Part shown: positions 7,259-14,719 of the stretch, piece after piece | Numbering within the stretch: the stretch's first letter is position 1 | Layout: each line of letters opens with the position of its first letter | Assembly (NCBI GenBank): GCA_964502465.1 | Contig: CAZCWX010000067.1 | Span: 1-24,000 of the forward strand | Direction: 5' to 3' | DNA: 24,000 nt | From: CAZCWX01 sp964502465 | GTDB taxonomy: Bacteria; Desulfobacterota; Binatia; Bin18 | The notes under the pieces: model-generated | What the model saw: only the letters and a program-made list of their open reading frames with translations | Database searches by the model: none | Told to the model about the DNA's origin: nothing | Position numbers and translations under genes: made by a program

Positions 7259-8213
7259 GAAAGACCTATACGGAATTCTTGGTGTCGAACGCACTGCGTC
7301 CGCCGACGACATTAAAAAGGCCTACCGCAAGCTTGCTCGTAAGTATCACCCTGATATCAATCCCGGCAACAAAACCGCAGAAGAGCGGTTCAAAGAACTC
7401 TCACTTGCGCATGATGTACTGAGTGATCCTGCGAAACGGAAACTGTACGACGAATTTGGCGAGGAAGGCCTCCAGCCGGGATTCAACCCAGAGCAAGCGC
7501 GCGCCTATAAGCAATGGAGTAACCAGGGCGGGTTCCAGTTCAACCGCGGCGCTGGCCGTCGCTCCTCTTTTGCGTTTGAAGACTTGTTCGGAGACGTGTT
7601 TGGCCCTTTTGGTCGGGAACGGGAGAAAACCGCACCGCAACGAGGCGAAGATATCGAGTATCCCATCGAACTGGACTTGCTCGATGTGGTCCGTGGCGCG
7701 AGGAAAACGATCTCGGTTCAGCGGCCAGCGCCGAACAGGAGCGGCAGTCACGGAAGTACCGTGGAGCGTCTCACGGTCAAGATCCCTGCCGGTGTTGATG
7801 AAGGGGCCCGCATCCGTCTTGCTGGAAAGGGGGCGACTCGTACCCCGAGAGGGCCTGCTGGCGATCTGTATTTAGTTGTTCATATCCGTCCTCATCCTCA
7901 CCTTGAACGGAAGGGATTGGATCTGTTTCTTGACTTGCCAGTGACGGTAGGAGAGGCGCTCAATGGGGCCACGGTGACCGTGCCGACCCCCACCGGTGAA
8001 GTCAAACTCAAAATTCCGCCAGGCAGCCAAAGCGGACGTAAGCTCCGTCTCAAAGGGAAAGGGGTGACTGACGAGAAGACCCATGCGGTTGGCGATCTCT
8101 ACGTCAAACTGCTGATCCAGGTCCCTCATAACGGAGAGGAGCGAGTGCGTCACGCAGTCGAGGTGCTGGAAAACTGCTACAGCGAGAATCCTCGGAAACA
8201 CTTGCGGCTATAG
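7251..8213 (+). CDS. cbpA: CbpA-type DnaJ co-chaperone (class B J-protein)
   Basis: This 320-residue protein should stimulate DnaK ATPase activity and deliver substrates. Residues 4-70 are a J-domain with the essential HPD at 33-35 (KYHPDINPG). A Gly/Phe-rich linker with NQGGFQFNRG and FEDLFGDVFGPFG runs from about 72 to 120. Residues about 135-310 are the two beta-sandwich C-terminal domains, with the typical LTVKIPAGVDEGARIRLAGKG and LKIPPGSQSGRKLRLKGKG segments. The four CxxCxGxG zinc motifs of DnaJ are absent, so it is the CbpA/DnaJ2 type. Its ATG lies inside the end of rpoZ, implying coupled translation, and rpoH follows 61 bp later. This makes a heat-shock-related cluster. Confidence 0.95.
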   Translation: MAKKDLYGILGVERTASADDIKKAYRKLARKYHPDINPGNKTAEERFKELSLAHDVLSDPAKRKLYDEFGEEGLQPGFNPEQARAYKQWSNQGGFQFNRGAGRRSSFAFEDLFGDVFGPFGREREKTAPQRGEDIEYPIELDLLDVVRGARKTISVQRPAPNRSGSHGSTVERLTVKIPAGVDEGARIRLAGKGATRTPRGPAGDLYLVVHIRPHPHLERKGLDLFLDLPVTVGEALNGATVTVPTPTGEVKLKIPPGSQSGRKLRLKGKGVTDEKTHAVGDLYVKLLIQVPHNGEERVRHAVEVLENCYSENPRKHLRL

Positions 8214-8236
8214 CGTCGCTAGCCCTCCCGCTCCGA

Positions 8237-8265
8237 TTGCTGACGGCTGCACGCTAGCCTATACT
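8237..8265 (+). promoter_or_regulatory. Candidate sigma-70-type promoter at the start of rpoH
   Basis: TTGCTG (8237-8242), 17 bp, then TATACT (8260-8265). The predicted first transcribed base falls around 8272, only about three bases before the ATG at 8275, where there is no Shine-Dalgarno. If active it would give a nearly leaderless rpoH mRNA. The -35 matches consensus at only three positions. Confidence 0.45.
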
Positions 8266-8274
8266 ACTGTGATT

Positions 8275-9288
8275 ATGGCACGTGTTATTGAGAATGCCAA
8301 AGAGGACACAGTGCTGATCGAGCCTGATCTCGAAGAGACTTTCCCGCAGGAGACAGGTTCATCTGCCGAGAAGCCCCCTGCCACAGAGGGAGAAGAGCCG
8401 AGTATGGACACTGCGCTGGCTCCCTATGATTCTCTTCAGCGCTATTTATCTGAGATTCGCCGTTATCCATTGCTTTCTCCTGAAGAGGAGCACGAGTTAG
8501 CGGTCCGGTACAAAGAGTACAAGGATATCGGGGCTGCCTATCGCTTGGTGACCGGGAACTTACGGTTGGTAGTGATGATCGCTCGCAACTATCAGCGGGC
8601 GTTTCGCAATCTGCTTGATCTGATCCAGGAGGGAAATATCGGGCTCATGGAAGCTGTGCGCAACTTTGACCCGTACCGGGGAATCCGTTTCCCTTCCTAT
8701 GCGGTGTGGTGGGTGCGTGCATACATCATTCGATACCTGATGAACAACTGGCGGATGGTAAAGATTGGCACGACCCAGGCACAACGCAAGCTCTTCTTCA
8801 ACCTGCAACGAGAAAAGGAACGGTTGGAAGCTGAAGGGTTCTCTCCTGGTCCGAAACTGCTGGCTCAGCACCTCGGAGTAAAAGAAGAAGAAGTGGTAGA
8901 GATGACCCAGCGCATGGCCTCGCGTGACCTCTCCCTTGATATGCCGCTGGACGAGAGTGACGAGGAGGCGGCAACCTTCCTCGACTTCATTGCTGATAAA
9001 GGAGCTACCGCTGAAGAAGAAGTGGCGACAACGGAATATCGCCAGCTCATCAGCAAAAAAATGGCCGGGTTTGCCCGCACGTTGAAGGGAAAGGAGCAGG
9101 TCATCTTTACCAAGCGTCTGCTTGCCGAGGAGCCACTGACGCTGCAAGAAATCGGCGACCAGTACGGAATCAGCCGAGAACGGGTACGTCAGCTCGAAAG
9201 CCGCCTCAAGAAGAAACTGAAAGAGTATCTCTTACGCGAGTTGAAAGGGGCAAAAGACCTCGACGTAGGGCTGATCGACGAGTACTGA
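8275..9288 (+). CDS. rpoH: RNA polymerase heat-shock sigma factor RpoH (sigma-32 type)
   Basis: This 337-residue sigma-70-family factor directs RNA polymerase to heat-shock promoters. Region 2 reads DLIQEGNIGLMEAVRNFDPY (about 115-134), followed by the -10 recognition segment VWWVRAYIIRYLMNNWRMVK. The RpoH box QRKLFFNLQRE at 170-180, which separates RpoH from RpoD and RpoS, is intact. Region 4.2 has the helix-turn-helix LTLQEIGDQYGISRERVRQL (288-307). It carries an acidic N-terminal extension of about 50 residues compared with E. coli RpoH. I start at ATG 8275; a GTG six bases earlier is open, and neither has a ribosome site. Its position after a J-protein gene suggests feedback: the chaperone made here may help control this sigma factor, as DnaK/DnaJ do in E. 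coli. Confidence 0.95.
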   Translation: MARVIENAKEDTVLIEPDLEETFPQETGSSAEKPPATEGEEPSMDTALAPYDSLQRYLSEIRRYPLLSPEEEHELAVRYKEYKDIGAAYRLVTGNLRLVVMIARNYQRAFRNLLDLIQEGNIGLMEAVRNFDPYRGIRFPSYAVWWVRAYIIRYLMNNWRMVKIGTTQAQRKLFFNLQREKERLEAEGFSPGPKLLAQHLGVKEEEVVEMTQRMASRDLSLDMPLDESDEEAATFLDFIADKGATAEEEVATTEYRQLISKKMAGFARTLKGKEQVIFTKRLLAEEPLTLQEIGDQYGISRERVRQLESRLKKKLKEYLLRELKGAKDLDVGLIDEY

Positions 9289-9303
9289 GAAAAGCGAGAA
9301 ATC

Positions 9304-9333
9304 TTGCCTTGCTAGTCAAAAGGGGGGTATAGT
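9304..9333 (+). promoter_or_regulatory. Candidate promoter giving leaderless mRNA for the CinA-N gene
   Basis: TTGCCT (9304-9309), 18 bp, then TATAGT (9328-9333), with the ATG at 9340. Transcription would begin about at the A of the start codon. An AGGGGGG tract lies upstream of the -10 and could instead serve as a distant Shine-Dalgarno in a longer transcript. Confidence 0.45.
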
Positions 9334-9339
9334 GCTCCT

Positions 9340-10077
9340 ATGCAAGAGCTGGGCGCTGGCATCGTCATCATCGGTAATGAAATCTTGTCTGGAAAGACCG
9401 TAGACACCAACTCGCCGTTTCTCGCCCGAGAGTTGCGGAGACTTGGCGTCACACTCAAACGGATTGCGGTCATTCCCGACGAATTAGACATTATTGCTGA
9501 AACCGTCAGAGACTTTCATTGTAAATTTGATCTGGTGTTGACCTCAGGGGGAGTCGGACCAACCCACGACGATATCACGATTGAAGGGATTGCGCGGGCG
9601 TTAGGGCGTCAAGTTATTGTGCATCCCGAGCTCGAGGGCAAGATTCGCGAATATCTCAATGGCCGGCCAGTGAATGCCGCGCATCTGAAAATGGCAGAGG
9701 TTCCCGAAGGGGCCGAGTTGCTGGTGGACGAGCAGTTGCGCTTTCCGACGATTAAGGTGGAAAATATCTACATCTTGCCGGGGATCCCTGAGATCCTCCA
9801 GCAGAAATTTCTCGCGCTAAAAGATCGCTTTGCTGTTGACCCCTATTATTTGAAGATTGTTTATACGAACGAAATCGAGAGCGCGATTGCGCAACACTTA
9901 AATGAGACGCTCCAGGAGTATCCTGATCTGCTCCTGGGTTCCTACCCGAAAATTGGCGATGCTGACTATCGGGTCAAGGTCACGCTCGAATCCAAAGACA
10001 AAAACTATGTCGAACGGGCTTTTGTCTATCTGCTTGGACGTTTACCCCAAGGCTGTGTGGTGAAAACTGAGGGTTGA
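9340..10077 (+). CDS. CinA N-terminal / MoCF_biosynth domain protein (molybdopterin-binding type)
   Basis: This 245-residue protein has a MoaB/Mog-like domain at residues 1-170: GIVIIGNEILSGKTVDTNSP, TSGGVGPTHDDIT and the PGIPEILQQK segment are all family marks of CinA-N and FLAD1-type proteins. Full-length CinA adds a C-terminal nicotinamide-nucleotide amidase domain, which is missing here. In CinA this N-terminal domain, called COG1058, acts as an ADP-ribose pyrophosphatase, so a nucleotide-pyrophosphatase role is more likely than true molybdopterin binding. The C-terminal 70 residues form an alpha/beta extension seen in stand-alone members. It starts 52 bp after rpoH and is closely followed by a small exported-protein gene. 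Confidence 0.88.
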   Translation: MQELGAGIVIIGNEILSGKTVDTNSPFLARELRRLGVTLKRIAVIPDELDIIAETVRDFHCKFDLVLTSGGVGPTHDDITIEGIARALGRQVIVHPELEGKIREYLNGRPVNAAHLKMAEVPEGAELLVDEQLRFPTIKVENIYILPGIPEILQQKFLALKDRFAVDPYYLKIVYTNEIESAIAQHLNETLQEYPDLLLGSYPKIGDADYRVKVTLESKDKNYVERAFVYLLGRLPQGCVVKTEG

Positions 10078-10087
10078 GGAGGCTGCC

Positions 10088-10414
10088 ATGGGAAAACAGA
10101 CTGTAAAGTATTGGCTTTGTGCTGGAATAGTGTCCGTACTTTTGACCGTGCCGTCACGTGCAGGGGCAGATTACTTAGAAGATGCCGGCATGGGAACAGC
10201 CACGGTCTTAGCCAACGTCGTGTACATGCCAGCGAAGCTGACCTATGCGGCTTTGGGAGGTATTACTGGCGGTTTCGCCTATGTCCTGACTGGGGCGAAC
10301 TACCAGGTCGCTGAGCGGGTGTGGACTCCCTCTCTTGGTGGGAACTATGTCCTGAGTCCAGATCACTTACGTGGTGATCAAACGATATATTTTAGCGGAC
10401 CAATCACGCCGTAA
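10088..10414 (+). CDS. Small exported or membrane protein of unknown function
   Basis: This 108-residue protein begins with a clear signal peptide: basic MGKQTVK, a hydrophobic core (WLCAGIVSVLLTV) and a likely cleavage site after SRAGA near residue 27. The mature part has a Gly/Ala-rich hydrophobic segment (VYMPAKLTYAALGGITGGFA) that could insert in a membrane, then a polar tail VWTPSLGGNYVLSP. A strong ribosome site (GAGGAGG) precedes the ATG. The layout resembles small proteins I have seen in deltaproteobacteria, whose function I do not know. It lies between the CinA-like and SRPBCC genes with gaps of 10 and 27 bp, so they probably form one transcription unit. Confidence 0.8.
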   Translation: MGKQTVKYWLCAGIVSVLLTVPSRAGADYLEDAGMGTATVLANVVYMPAKLTYAALGGITGGFAYVLTGANYQVAERVWTPSLGGNYVLSPDHLRGDQTIYFSGPITP

Positions 10415-10441
10415 CGGTGATTCCTCGGCATCGAACTTCCC

Positions 10442-11050
10442 GTGAAAAAAATACTATGGGGCCTTTTGGCTCTGTTTGTTGTCGTCGTTTTCTTCATTGG
10501 GATCCGCTATACACAATTGCGCTCGGCATCGCGCCTCTGGGAAGGTCCGGTTGAAGAGATTCTCAGCGAAAAGCTCGAGAAGAACGCCGATACGATGCAG
10601 ATCGAGTTCACTTCGCGTATCGATGCGCCGCTGGAAACCGTTTTTGCTGCCTTTACCGAACCTGAGCGCGGCCAGGAGTTTGGCGAGAATGTGCGGTACT
10701 CGCAGCTGCTCCAGCATGAGGGGAACCGGAAGGTCGTTGAATTCGAGCTGGTGATCCTTGGCCGACCGCAGCGCTTTATCCTGGAATTCACATTTTTCCC
10801 GGCGGACCATCTCGTGAAGGTCAAGACCGTCGAGAATCAAATCGCCGACTTAACCGGAGAGTATCGCTTTACCCCCTCACCAGACGGAACGAAGACGCTG
10901 CTCACCTACACTGGGACGTCGAAGGATAAAATCGACCTGCCGGCTCCACTTTCGTTCCAGAAGAGTGCGCTGCGTGAGACTTTTGTGTCTTCTATCCGCG
11001 CGCTCAAAAAAGGGCTTGTGACGCAGCAGAACATAGAGCAGAGGTCATAG
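10442..11050 (+). CDS. Membrane-anchored SRPBCC (START-like) family protein
   Basis: This 202-residue protein starts at GTG and has an N-terminal membrane anchor (WGLLALFVVVVFFIGIRY, residues 6-23). The rest, from about residue 50, is an SRPBCC-type fold: MQIEFTSRIDAPLETVFAAF matches the first strand and helix of polyketide-cyclase/START-like domains, and SPDGTKTLLTYTGTS fits the later strands. The C-terminal helix is SALRETFVSSIRALKKGL. Such domains hold hydrophobic ligands in a deep pocket, so a lipid or aromatic ligand at the membrane is likely. Orientation suggests the domain faces the periplasm. No clear ribosome site is seen; it may depend on the gene before it. Confidence 0.8.
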   Translation: MKKILWGLLALFVVVVFFIGIRYTQLRSASRLWEGPVEEILSEKLEKNADTMQIEFTSRIDAPLETVFAAFTEPERGQEFGENVRYSQLLQHEGNRKVVEFELVILGRPQRFILEFTFFPADHLVKVKTVENQIADLTGEYRFTPSPDGTKTLLTYTGTSKDKIDLPAPLSFQKSALRETFVSSIRALKKGLVTQQNIEQRS

Positions 11051-11110
11051 GGAGTTGACACCCTTCGACTCGTCATTTAGCGGCTGCGCTGAGGAGACAG
11101 CCCAGGGTTT

Positions 11111-11140
11111 TGTCAAGCTGAACGAAGTGAAGCATCTCAG
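11111..11140. repeat. Degenerate copy of the intergenic repeat family
   Basis: TGTCAAGCTGAACGAAGTGA followed by AGCATCTCAG resembles the TGTCATTCTGAGC...GAAGAATCTC element at 6351-6392. The spacer also has CCCTTCGACTC at about 11061-11071, another common repeat fragment. It lies between the convergent SRPBCC gene and the unknown helical gene. Confidence 0.5.
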
Positions 11141-11147
11141 CTCAGTT

Positions 11148-11717
11148 TTAGGAGCTTCGTTCTTCAGCCTCTCCCGTTTTCTGCTGGTTGTTGTCTTGTG
11201 GTTGCTGGTCATTTTCCGTTCCTGACGCCGCAGGTGTGCCTATCGCCAGGAGGTCGTCGCAGTGCTCGCGCAAAAACCGCGCAACATCGGTGCTTGCACG
11301 TAATAACATCTCCAAATACGCGACCTCATCGCTCGTTAAAGCAGCCACGGCCTGATGATATGCGCCGAGGGCGGAGAGTAAATCTTGGCTCTTTTCTGGG
11401 ATCACCTCCATACGTTCGGTCAAACAGGTGTTCACCCGATCAGCAAGCACTTCCAGCGTTTTGCTGTGTTCTTCGGTGACTTGAGCCGAGAGCATCTCCT
11501 GCCAGAGGACTTCCACTGCGTACCGTGCCGGATGCGCACGGCGCAACCCTGCGCTCAATTGATAGAGTTGGGCAGCGAGCGCTTGCGGGGTCTGCGGGCG
11601 TTTACGAGAAACCACCGCATTCGCCTTCAGTAAGCGCTCGTGGAAACGATCAAACCGCAAGTGATTGGTGAGCGTGATAATCAGATCGTCAAATTCTTTT
11701 GCTGTCAGTTGCGCCAT
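11148..11717 (-). CDS. Unknown helical protein with Gln/Asn-rich tail
   Basis: This 189-residue cytoplasmic protein is predicted to be almost all helix from residue 1 to about 160, beginning MAQLTAKEFDDLIITLTNHL. The last 25 residues are polar and rich in Gln, Asn and Glu (NDQQPQDNNQQKTGEAEE), probably disordered. I do not recognise a family. The start is set by a strong ribosome site (GGGAGGAAC) before the ATG at 11717; the frame is open back to 11810 but that part is not supported. It is divergent from the alcohol dehydrogenase gene and convergent with the SRPBCC gene. Confidence 0.7.
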   Translation of the reverse strand: MAQLTAKEFDDLIITLTNHLRFDRFHERLLKANAVVSRKRPQTPQALAAQLYQLSAGLRRAHPARYAVEVLWQEMLSAQVTEEHSKTLEVLADRVNTCLTERMEVIPEKSQDLLSALGAYHQAVAALTSDEVAYLEMLLRASTDVARFLREHCDDLLAIGTPAASGTENDQQPQDNNQQKTGEAEERSS

Positions 11718-11866
11718 TGTTCCTCCCTCTCTTTCTCTATCCCTTCCCGTAGAAGATGATGGCAAAAACCAGACCTGCTGACAATTAACCTCTTGCTTGC
11801 GCCACAGCACCAGTTGGTCTAAACACGGAGAATCCCAGCGCGCACGAAGAGGGACCTTGCAGGACT

Positions 11867-13063
11867 ATGAAAGCCATTCTTTTTTCTAGTCAGAAAGTGA
11901 ACGTCCAGTCTACCCCTGAACATTTACCTGGACTGTCGCACCTCCAGCTCGCCGACGTGCCTGTGCCTGACTTGCCGAACGAGCACTGGGCGGTGATCAA
12001 AAGCAAGATCGCCGGGATTTGCGGAAGCGACCTTGGCTTTCTTCAGGGGAAACCGATGCCAGCAGCAGAGCCGTACTTCAAGCTCCCGATTATCCCCGGC
12101 CATGAACTGTTCGGTGAAGTTGCCGCGCTGGGGAAAAAGGTCCGTGGCCTCCACGTCGGCCAGCGGGTGTCGATCGATCCTACCCTCGGCTGCCGGGAGC
12201 GTGGTATCAAGCCGCTCTGCCCACAATGCCGTCATGGCAACCCAGGCATCTGCGAGCATCTGGCTGAGGGCAACCTGAGTCCCGGTATTCTGATTGGCAC
12301 CTGTCGAGATACCGGCGGCGGCTGGGGAGAATACTTCGTTGCCCCAAGCCATCGGCTGTTTCCTGTCCCCGCTACGATTAGCGACGATGAGGCGTCGTTG
12401 TTAGAACCGTTCGCGGTGTGCCTGCGCGCAGTGTTGAACAATCCACCACAGAAAAAAGAATGCGTGGTGGTGATTGGCGCCGGCACGATCGGTCTGATGA
12501 ATATCGCTGCCCTGAAGGCAGTGGAGCCACGCTGCCGGGTTGCGTGTGTGGCGAAGTACCCCTTTCAGGCCGAAATGGCGCGCGCCCTTGGTGCCGAGCA
12601 TCTCATTGACGCACAACATGATGATGTCATGGAGCGTGTTGGTGAATTGGCTCAAAGCAAAGTATACAAGCTCTCGAGTGGTGGGGCACTATTGGCGGGT
12701 GGAGTGCGGCTAGTTTATGACACGGTGACCAGTGCCACAACCCTGAATCAATCCTTGCGTATGCTGTGCGGGAAAGGGACGGTGGTGATCCTAGGGTTAG
12801 CTGCTTTGCCTGAAGGAGTGGACTGGACCCCTATCTGGCTCAAGGAAATCTCGGTTGTTGGGAGTCTGACCTACGGAGCCGAGGTGTTTAAGGGGAAAAG
12901 GGCGGACACATTCGCCCGTGCCATTGATTTTCTCGCTCGTCGTCGAGCGGATCTGACCGCGATTCGCCCACGGAAATATCCCCTCGACCGCTATCGCGAC
13001 GCACTGATCGAAGCGGCGAGCAAGAAGACTTCAGGTGCGGTGAAGGTATCGTTCGCATTTTGA
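11867..13063 (+). CDS. Zinc-dependent alcohol dehydrogenase, medium-chain (MDR) family
   Basis: This 398-residue protein should oxidise an alcohol or polyol with NAD(P)+. The catalytic zinc site is marked by GICGSD (Cys near residue 52) and PGHELFGEV; the third ligand region is LLEPFAV. Four Cys that could hold the structural zinc are present but widely spaced: GCRERGIKPLCPQC and then GICEH, so C-x8-C-x2-C-x7-C instead of the usual tight lobe. The Rossmann motif is VIGAGTIGLM. The insertion and long substrate domain recall threonine/sorbitol-type or biosynthetic dehydrogenases; I cannot name the substrate. No good ribosome site is visible before the ATG. The MFS gene starts 47 bp downstream, so transport and oxidation of one compound may be linked. 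Confidence 0.9.
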   Translation: MKAILFSSQKVNVQSTPEHLPGLSHLQLADVPVPDLPNEHWAVIKSKIAGICGSDLGFLQGKPMPAAEPYFKLPIIPGHELFGEVAALGKKVRGLHVGQRVSIDPTLGCRERGIKPLCPQCRHGNPGICEHLAEGNLSPGILIGTCRDTGGGWGEYFVAPSHRLFPVPATISDDEASLLEPFAVCLRAVLNNPPQKKECVVVIGAGTIGLMNIAALKAVEPRCRVACVAKYPFQAEMARALGAEHLIDAQHDDVMERVGELAQSKVYKLSSGGALLAGGVRLVYDTVTSATTLNQSLRMLCGKGTVVILGLAALPEGVDWTPIWLKEISVVGSLTYGAEVFKGKRADTFARAIDFLARRRADLTAIRPRKYPLDRYRDALIEAASKKTSGAVKVSFAF

Positions 13064-13110
13064 GAGGGACGGACGCACATTGTGCTCGAGACGCTGAGGA
13101 AGGACTGTCT

Positions 13111-14385
13111 ATGGCAAAAGGGGGCAAAATCTTCTACGGCTGGTGGATCGTGTTGGTGGCCGGGATCGGCTTGTTTATGGGCTATGGTCCGATCGTCAGC
13201 TTTACGTTTGGCGTTTTCTTCAAACCGCTGAGCGCAGAGTTTGGCTGGAGCCGAGCACAGATTTCACTGGCGTTTTCTTTATCCCTCTTGGTCATGAGTG
13301 GTGTATTTCCGCTCATTGGCCGGCTTGTCGATCGATACGGTGCACGGAGAGTGATCGTGCCTTCGGTGTTGCTCTTTGGCTTGGGACTGATCTCGTTATC
13401 GGTCCTGTCGGCTCATCTCTGGCATTTGTATGCCATCTACATTGTTCTCGGGCTGGTGGGTGGTGGCACCGCGCCGATCCCTTACTCGAATGTTATCGCT
13501 CATTGGTTTGACCAACGGCGTGGCTTAGCGCTCGGTATCACCATGGTAGGGTTAGGGTTCGGCACCTTTATTATGCCCTCCCTCGCGCAAACCCTGATTA
13601 CTGAGGTGGGCTGGCGCCAGGCGTACGTCCTACTTGGTCTGATGGCCATGGTTGTTGCCATTCCTGTGGTTGGATTGTTTCTGAAGGAAACGCCACACAT
13701 GCTCGGGTTGGAGCCTGACGGTGAGTCCAGTCGTGCGAGGGCAACACAAGCAGATATGCATCGGGAAGGGATGAGCCCACGTGAGGCCTGGCACACTGGT
13801 ACCTTTTGGCTGATGTTGAGCGCGTTCTTTTTAGTGTCGGCGAGTGTCCACGGCTGCCTGTTGCATCTCTCGCCGCTGTTGACGGACCGTGGGCTTTCTC
13901 CGCAAAGCGCCGCATTGGCTGCATCATTGCTTGGCGGGGCAGTGCTGCTGGGGCGAGTAGGTGCTGGGTATTTGCTGGACCGTTTTTTTGCCTCAGCCGT
14001 GGCGGTCTCTTTTTTCTGCGGAGCGGCACTCGGGTTTCTGTTACTGTGGAGTGAGGCCACCGGCAGCCTCGCGTTCGTCGCCGCGTTTTTGGTTGGATTA
14101 GGGCTGGGGGCTGAAGGAGATCTGATTGCGTACCTGGTGAGTCGTTACTTTGGTCTCCGTGCTTTTGGTGAGATTTATGGCTATGCGTTTGCCGCGTTTA
14201 CGCTGGGTGGAGTGGTCGGGCCGCTGCTCATGGGCATCGGGTTTGACTCCACCGGGTCATACACCATAGTGCTGGGAGCGTTTGTGATCGCAACACTTAT
14301 CGCAGCAGGGCTGCTGTCCCGCCTCGGGCCGTATCGGCTGTGGGAGCGAGTGGTGGAACCTGTTGAAGCGAAAGCCGTGTCCTAG
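13111..14385 (+). CDS. Major facilitator superfamily transporter (OFA/monocarboxylate-like)
   Basis: This 424-residue protein has about 12 membrane segments. The first is YGWWIVLVAGIGLFMGYGPI, the typical opening of the oxalate:formate antiporter/monocarboxylate group. The loop after segment 2 reads GRLVDRYGARRV, the MFS signature. A central loop near residues 205-230 is polar and includes SSRARATQADMHR, splitting two six-helix halves. The likely substrate is an organic anion, perhaps the acid or alcohol handled by the dehydrogenase upstream; this is inference. I start at MAKGGKIFYGWWIV because it has a strong AGGAAGGA site seven bases before it; an earlier in-frame start overlaps the dehydrogenase end and is less likely. 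Confidence 0.92.
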   Translation: MAKGGKIFYGWWIVLVAGIGLFMGYGPIVSFTFGVFFKPLSAEFGWSRAQISLAFSLSLLVMSGVFPLIGRLVDRYGARRVIVPSVLLFGLGLISLSVLSAHLWHLYAIYIVLGLVGGGTAPIPYSNVIAHWFDQRRGLALGITMVGLGFGTFIMPSLAQTLITEVGWRQAYVLLGLMAMVVAIPVVGLFLKETPHMLGLEPDGESSRARATQADMHREGMSPREAWHTGTFWLMLSAFFLVSASVHGCLLHLSPLLTDRGLSPQSAALAASLLGGAVLLGRVGAGYLLDRFFASAVAVSFFCGAALGFLLLWSEATGSLAFVAAFLVGLGLGAEGDLIAYLVSRYFGLRAFGEIYGYAFAAFTLGGVVGPLLMGIGFDSTGSYTIVLGAFVIATLIAAGLLSRLGPYRLWERVVEPVEAKAVS

Positions 14386-14719
14386 GGTGGTATGCCAGTC
14401 ATTATGACGCGGTCCCGCTCAGAGTGAATGGATTGCCCCGACCTGGGCCCTGGACCCGTTCGTGCGTTGCTTGTCAAAGCACAAGCAACGCATAGGGAGT
14501 GTCGTCATCGGTTTCTCACGAAAGCATCTCTGGTTAGGCTAGCGATGAGCCTATAACCTGCTAGAAAAACTATTCAGCCATCTGCTATCAGCAAAACACG
14601 GGACAGGTTACAGGTTCTCTGTTCCTGGCTAGAGGGGGAGAAACCGCGAACCTGCTCCCTGTTCTCTGTCTCCCTTTTTTGCTAAAAACTGACTGCGAAA
14701 AGCTGAAACCTGCTGCACG
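14386..14719. other. 334-bp non-coding stretch before mutS2
   Basis: No convincing gene is seen here. It contains the perfect hairpin described at 14463-14492. The second half has pieces that recur: ACAGGTT(A) near 14603 and 14610, CTCTGTTCC near 14617, and CTGTTCTCTGTCTCCC near 14657. Short phrases such as AACCTGCT (about 14556, 14650, 14706) occur three times, as in decayed short tandem repeats. No sigma-70 promoter for mutS2 stands out. Confidence 0.5.
14463..14492. terminator. Perfect 12-bp hairpin after the MFS gene
   Basis: TGCGTTGCTTGT (14463-14474) pairs exactly with ACAAGCAACGCA (14481-14492) across a six-base loop CAAAGC. It lies 80 bp after the MFS stop codon. There is no T-run after it on either strand, so it is not a standard intrinsic terminator; it could protect the mRNA 3' end or be a small palindromic element. 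Confidence 0.5.

Noticed and set aside
8560..9147. 195-residue minus-strand open frame inside rpoH
   Set aside because: It lies opposite a gene with every RpoH motif; composition (Phe, His and Ser runs) is typical of an antisense shadow.
13500..14060. 186-residue minus-strand open frame inside the MFS gene
   Set aside because: Opposite strand of a clear 12-segment transporter; Ser/Pro/Arg-rich and without a start signal.
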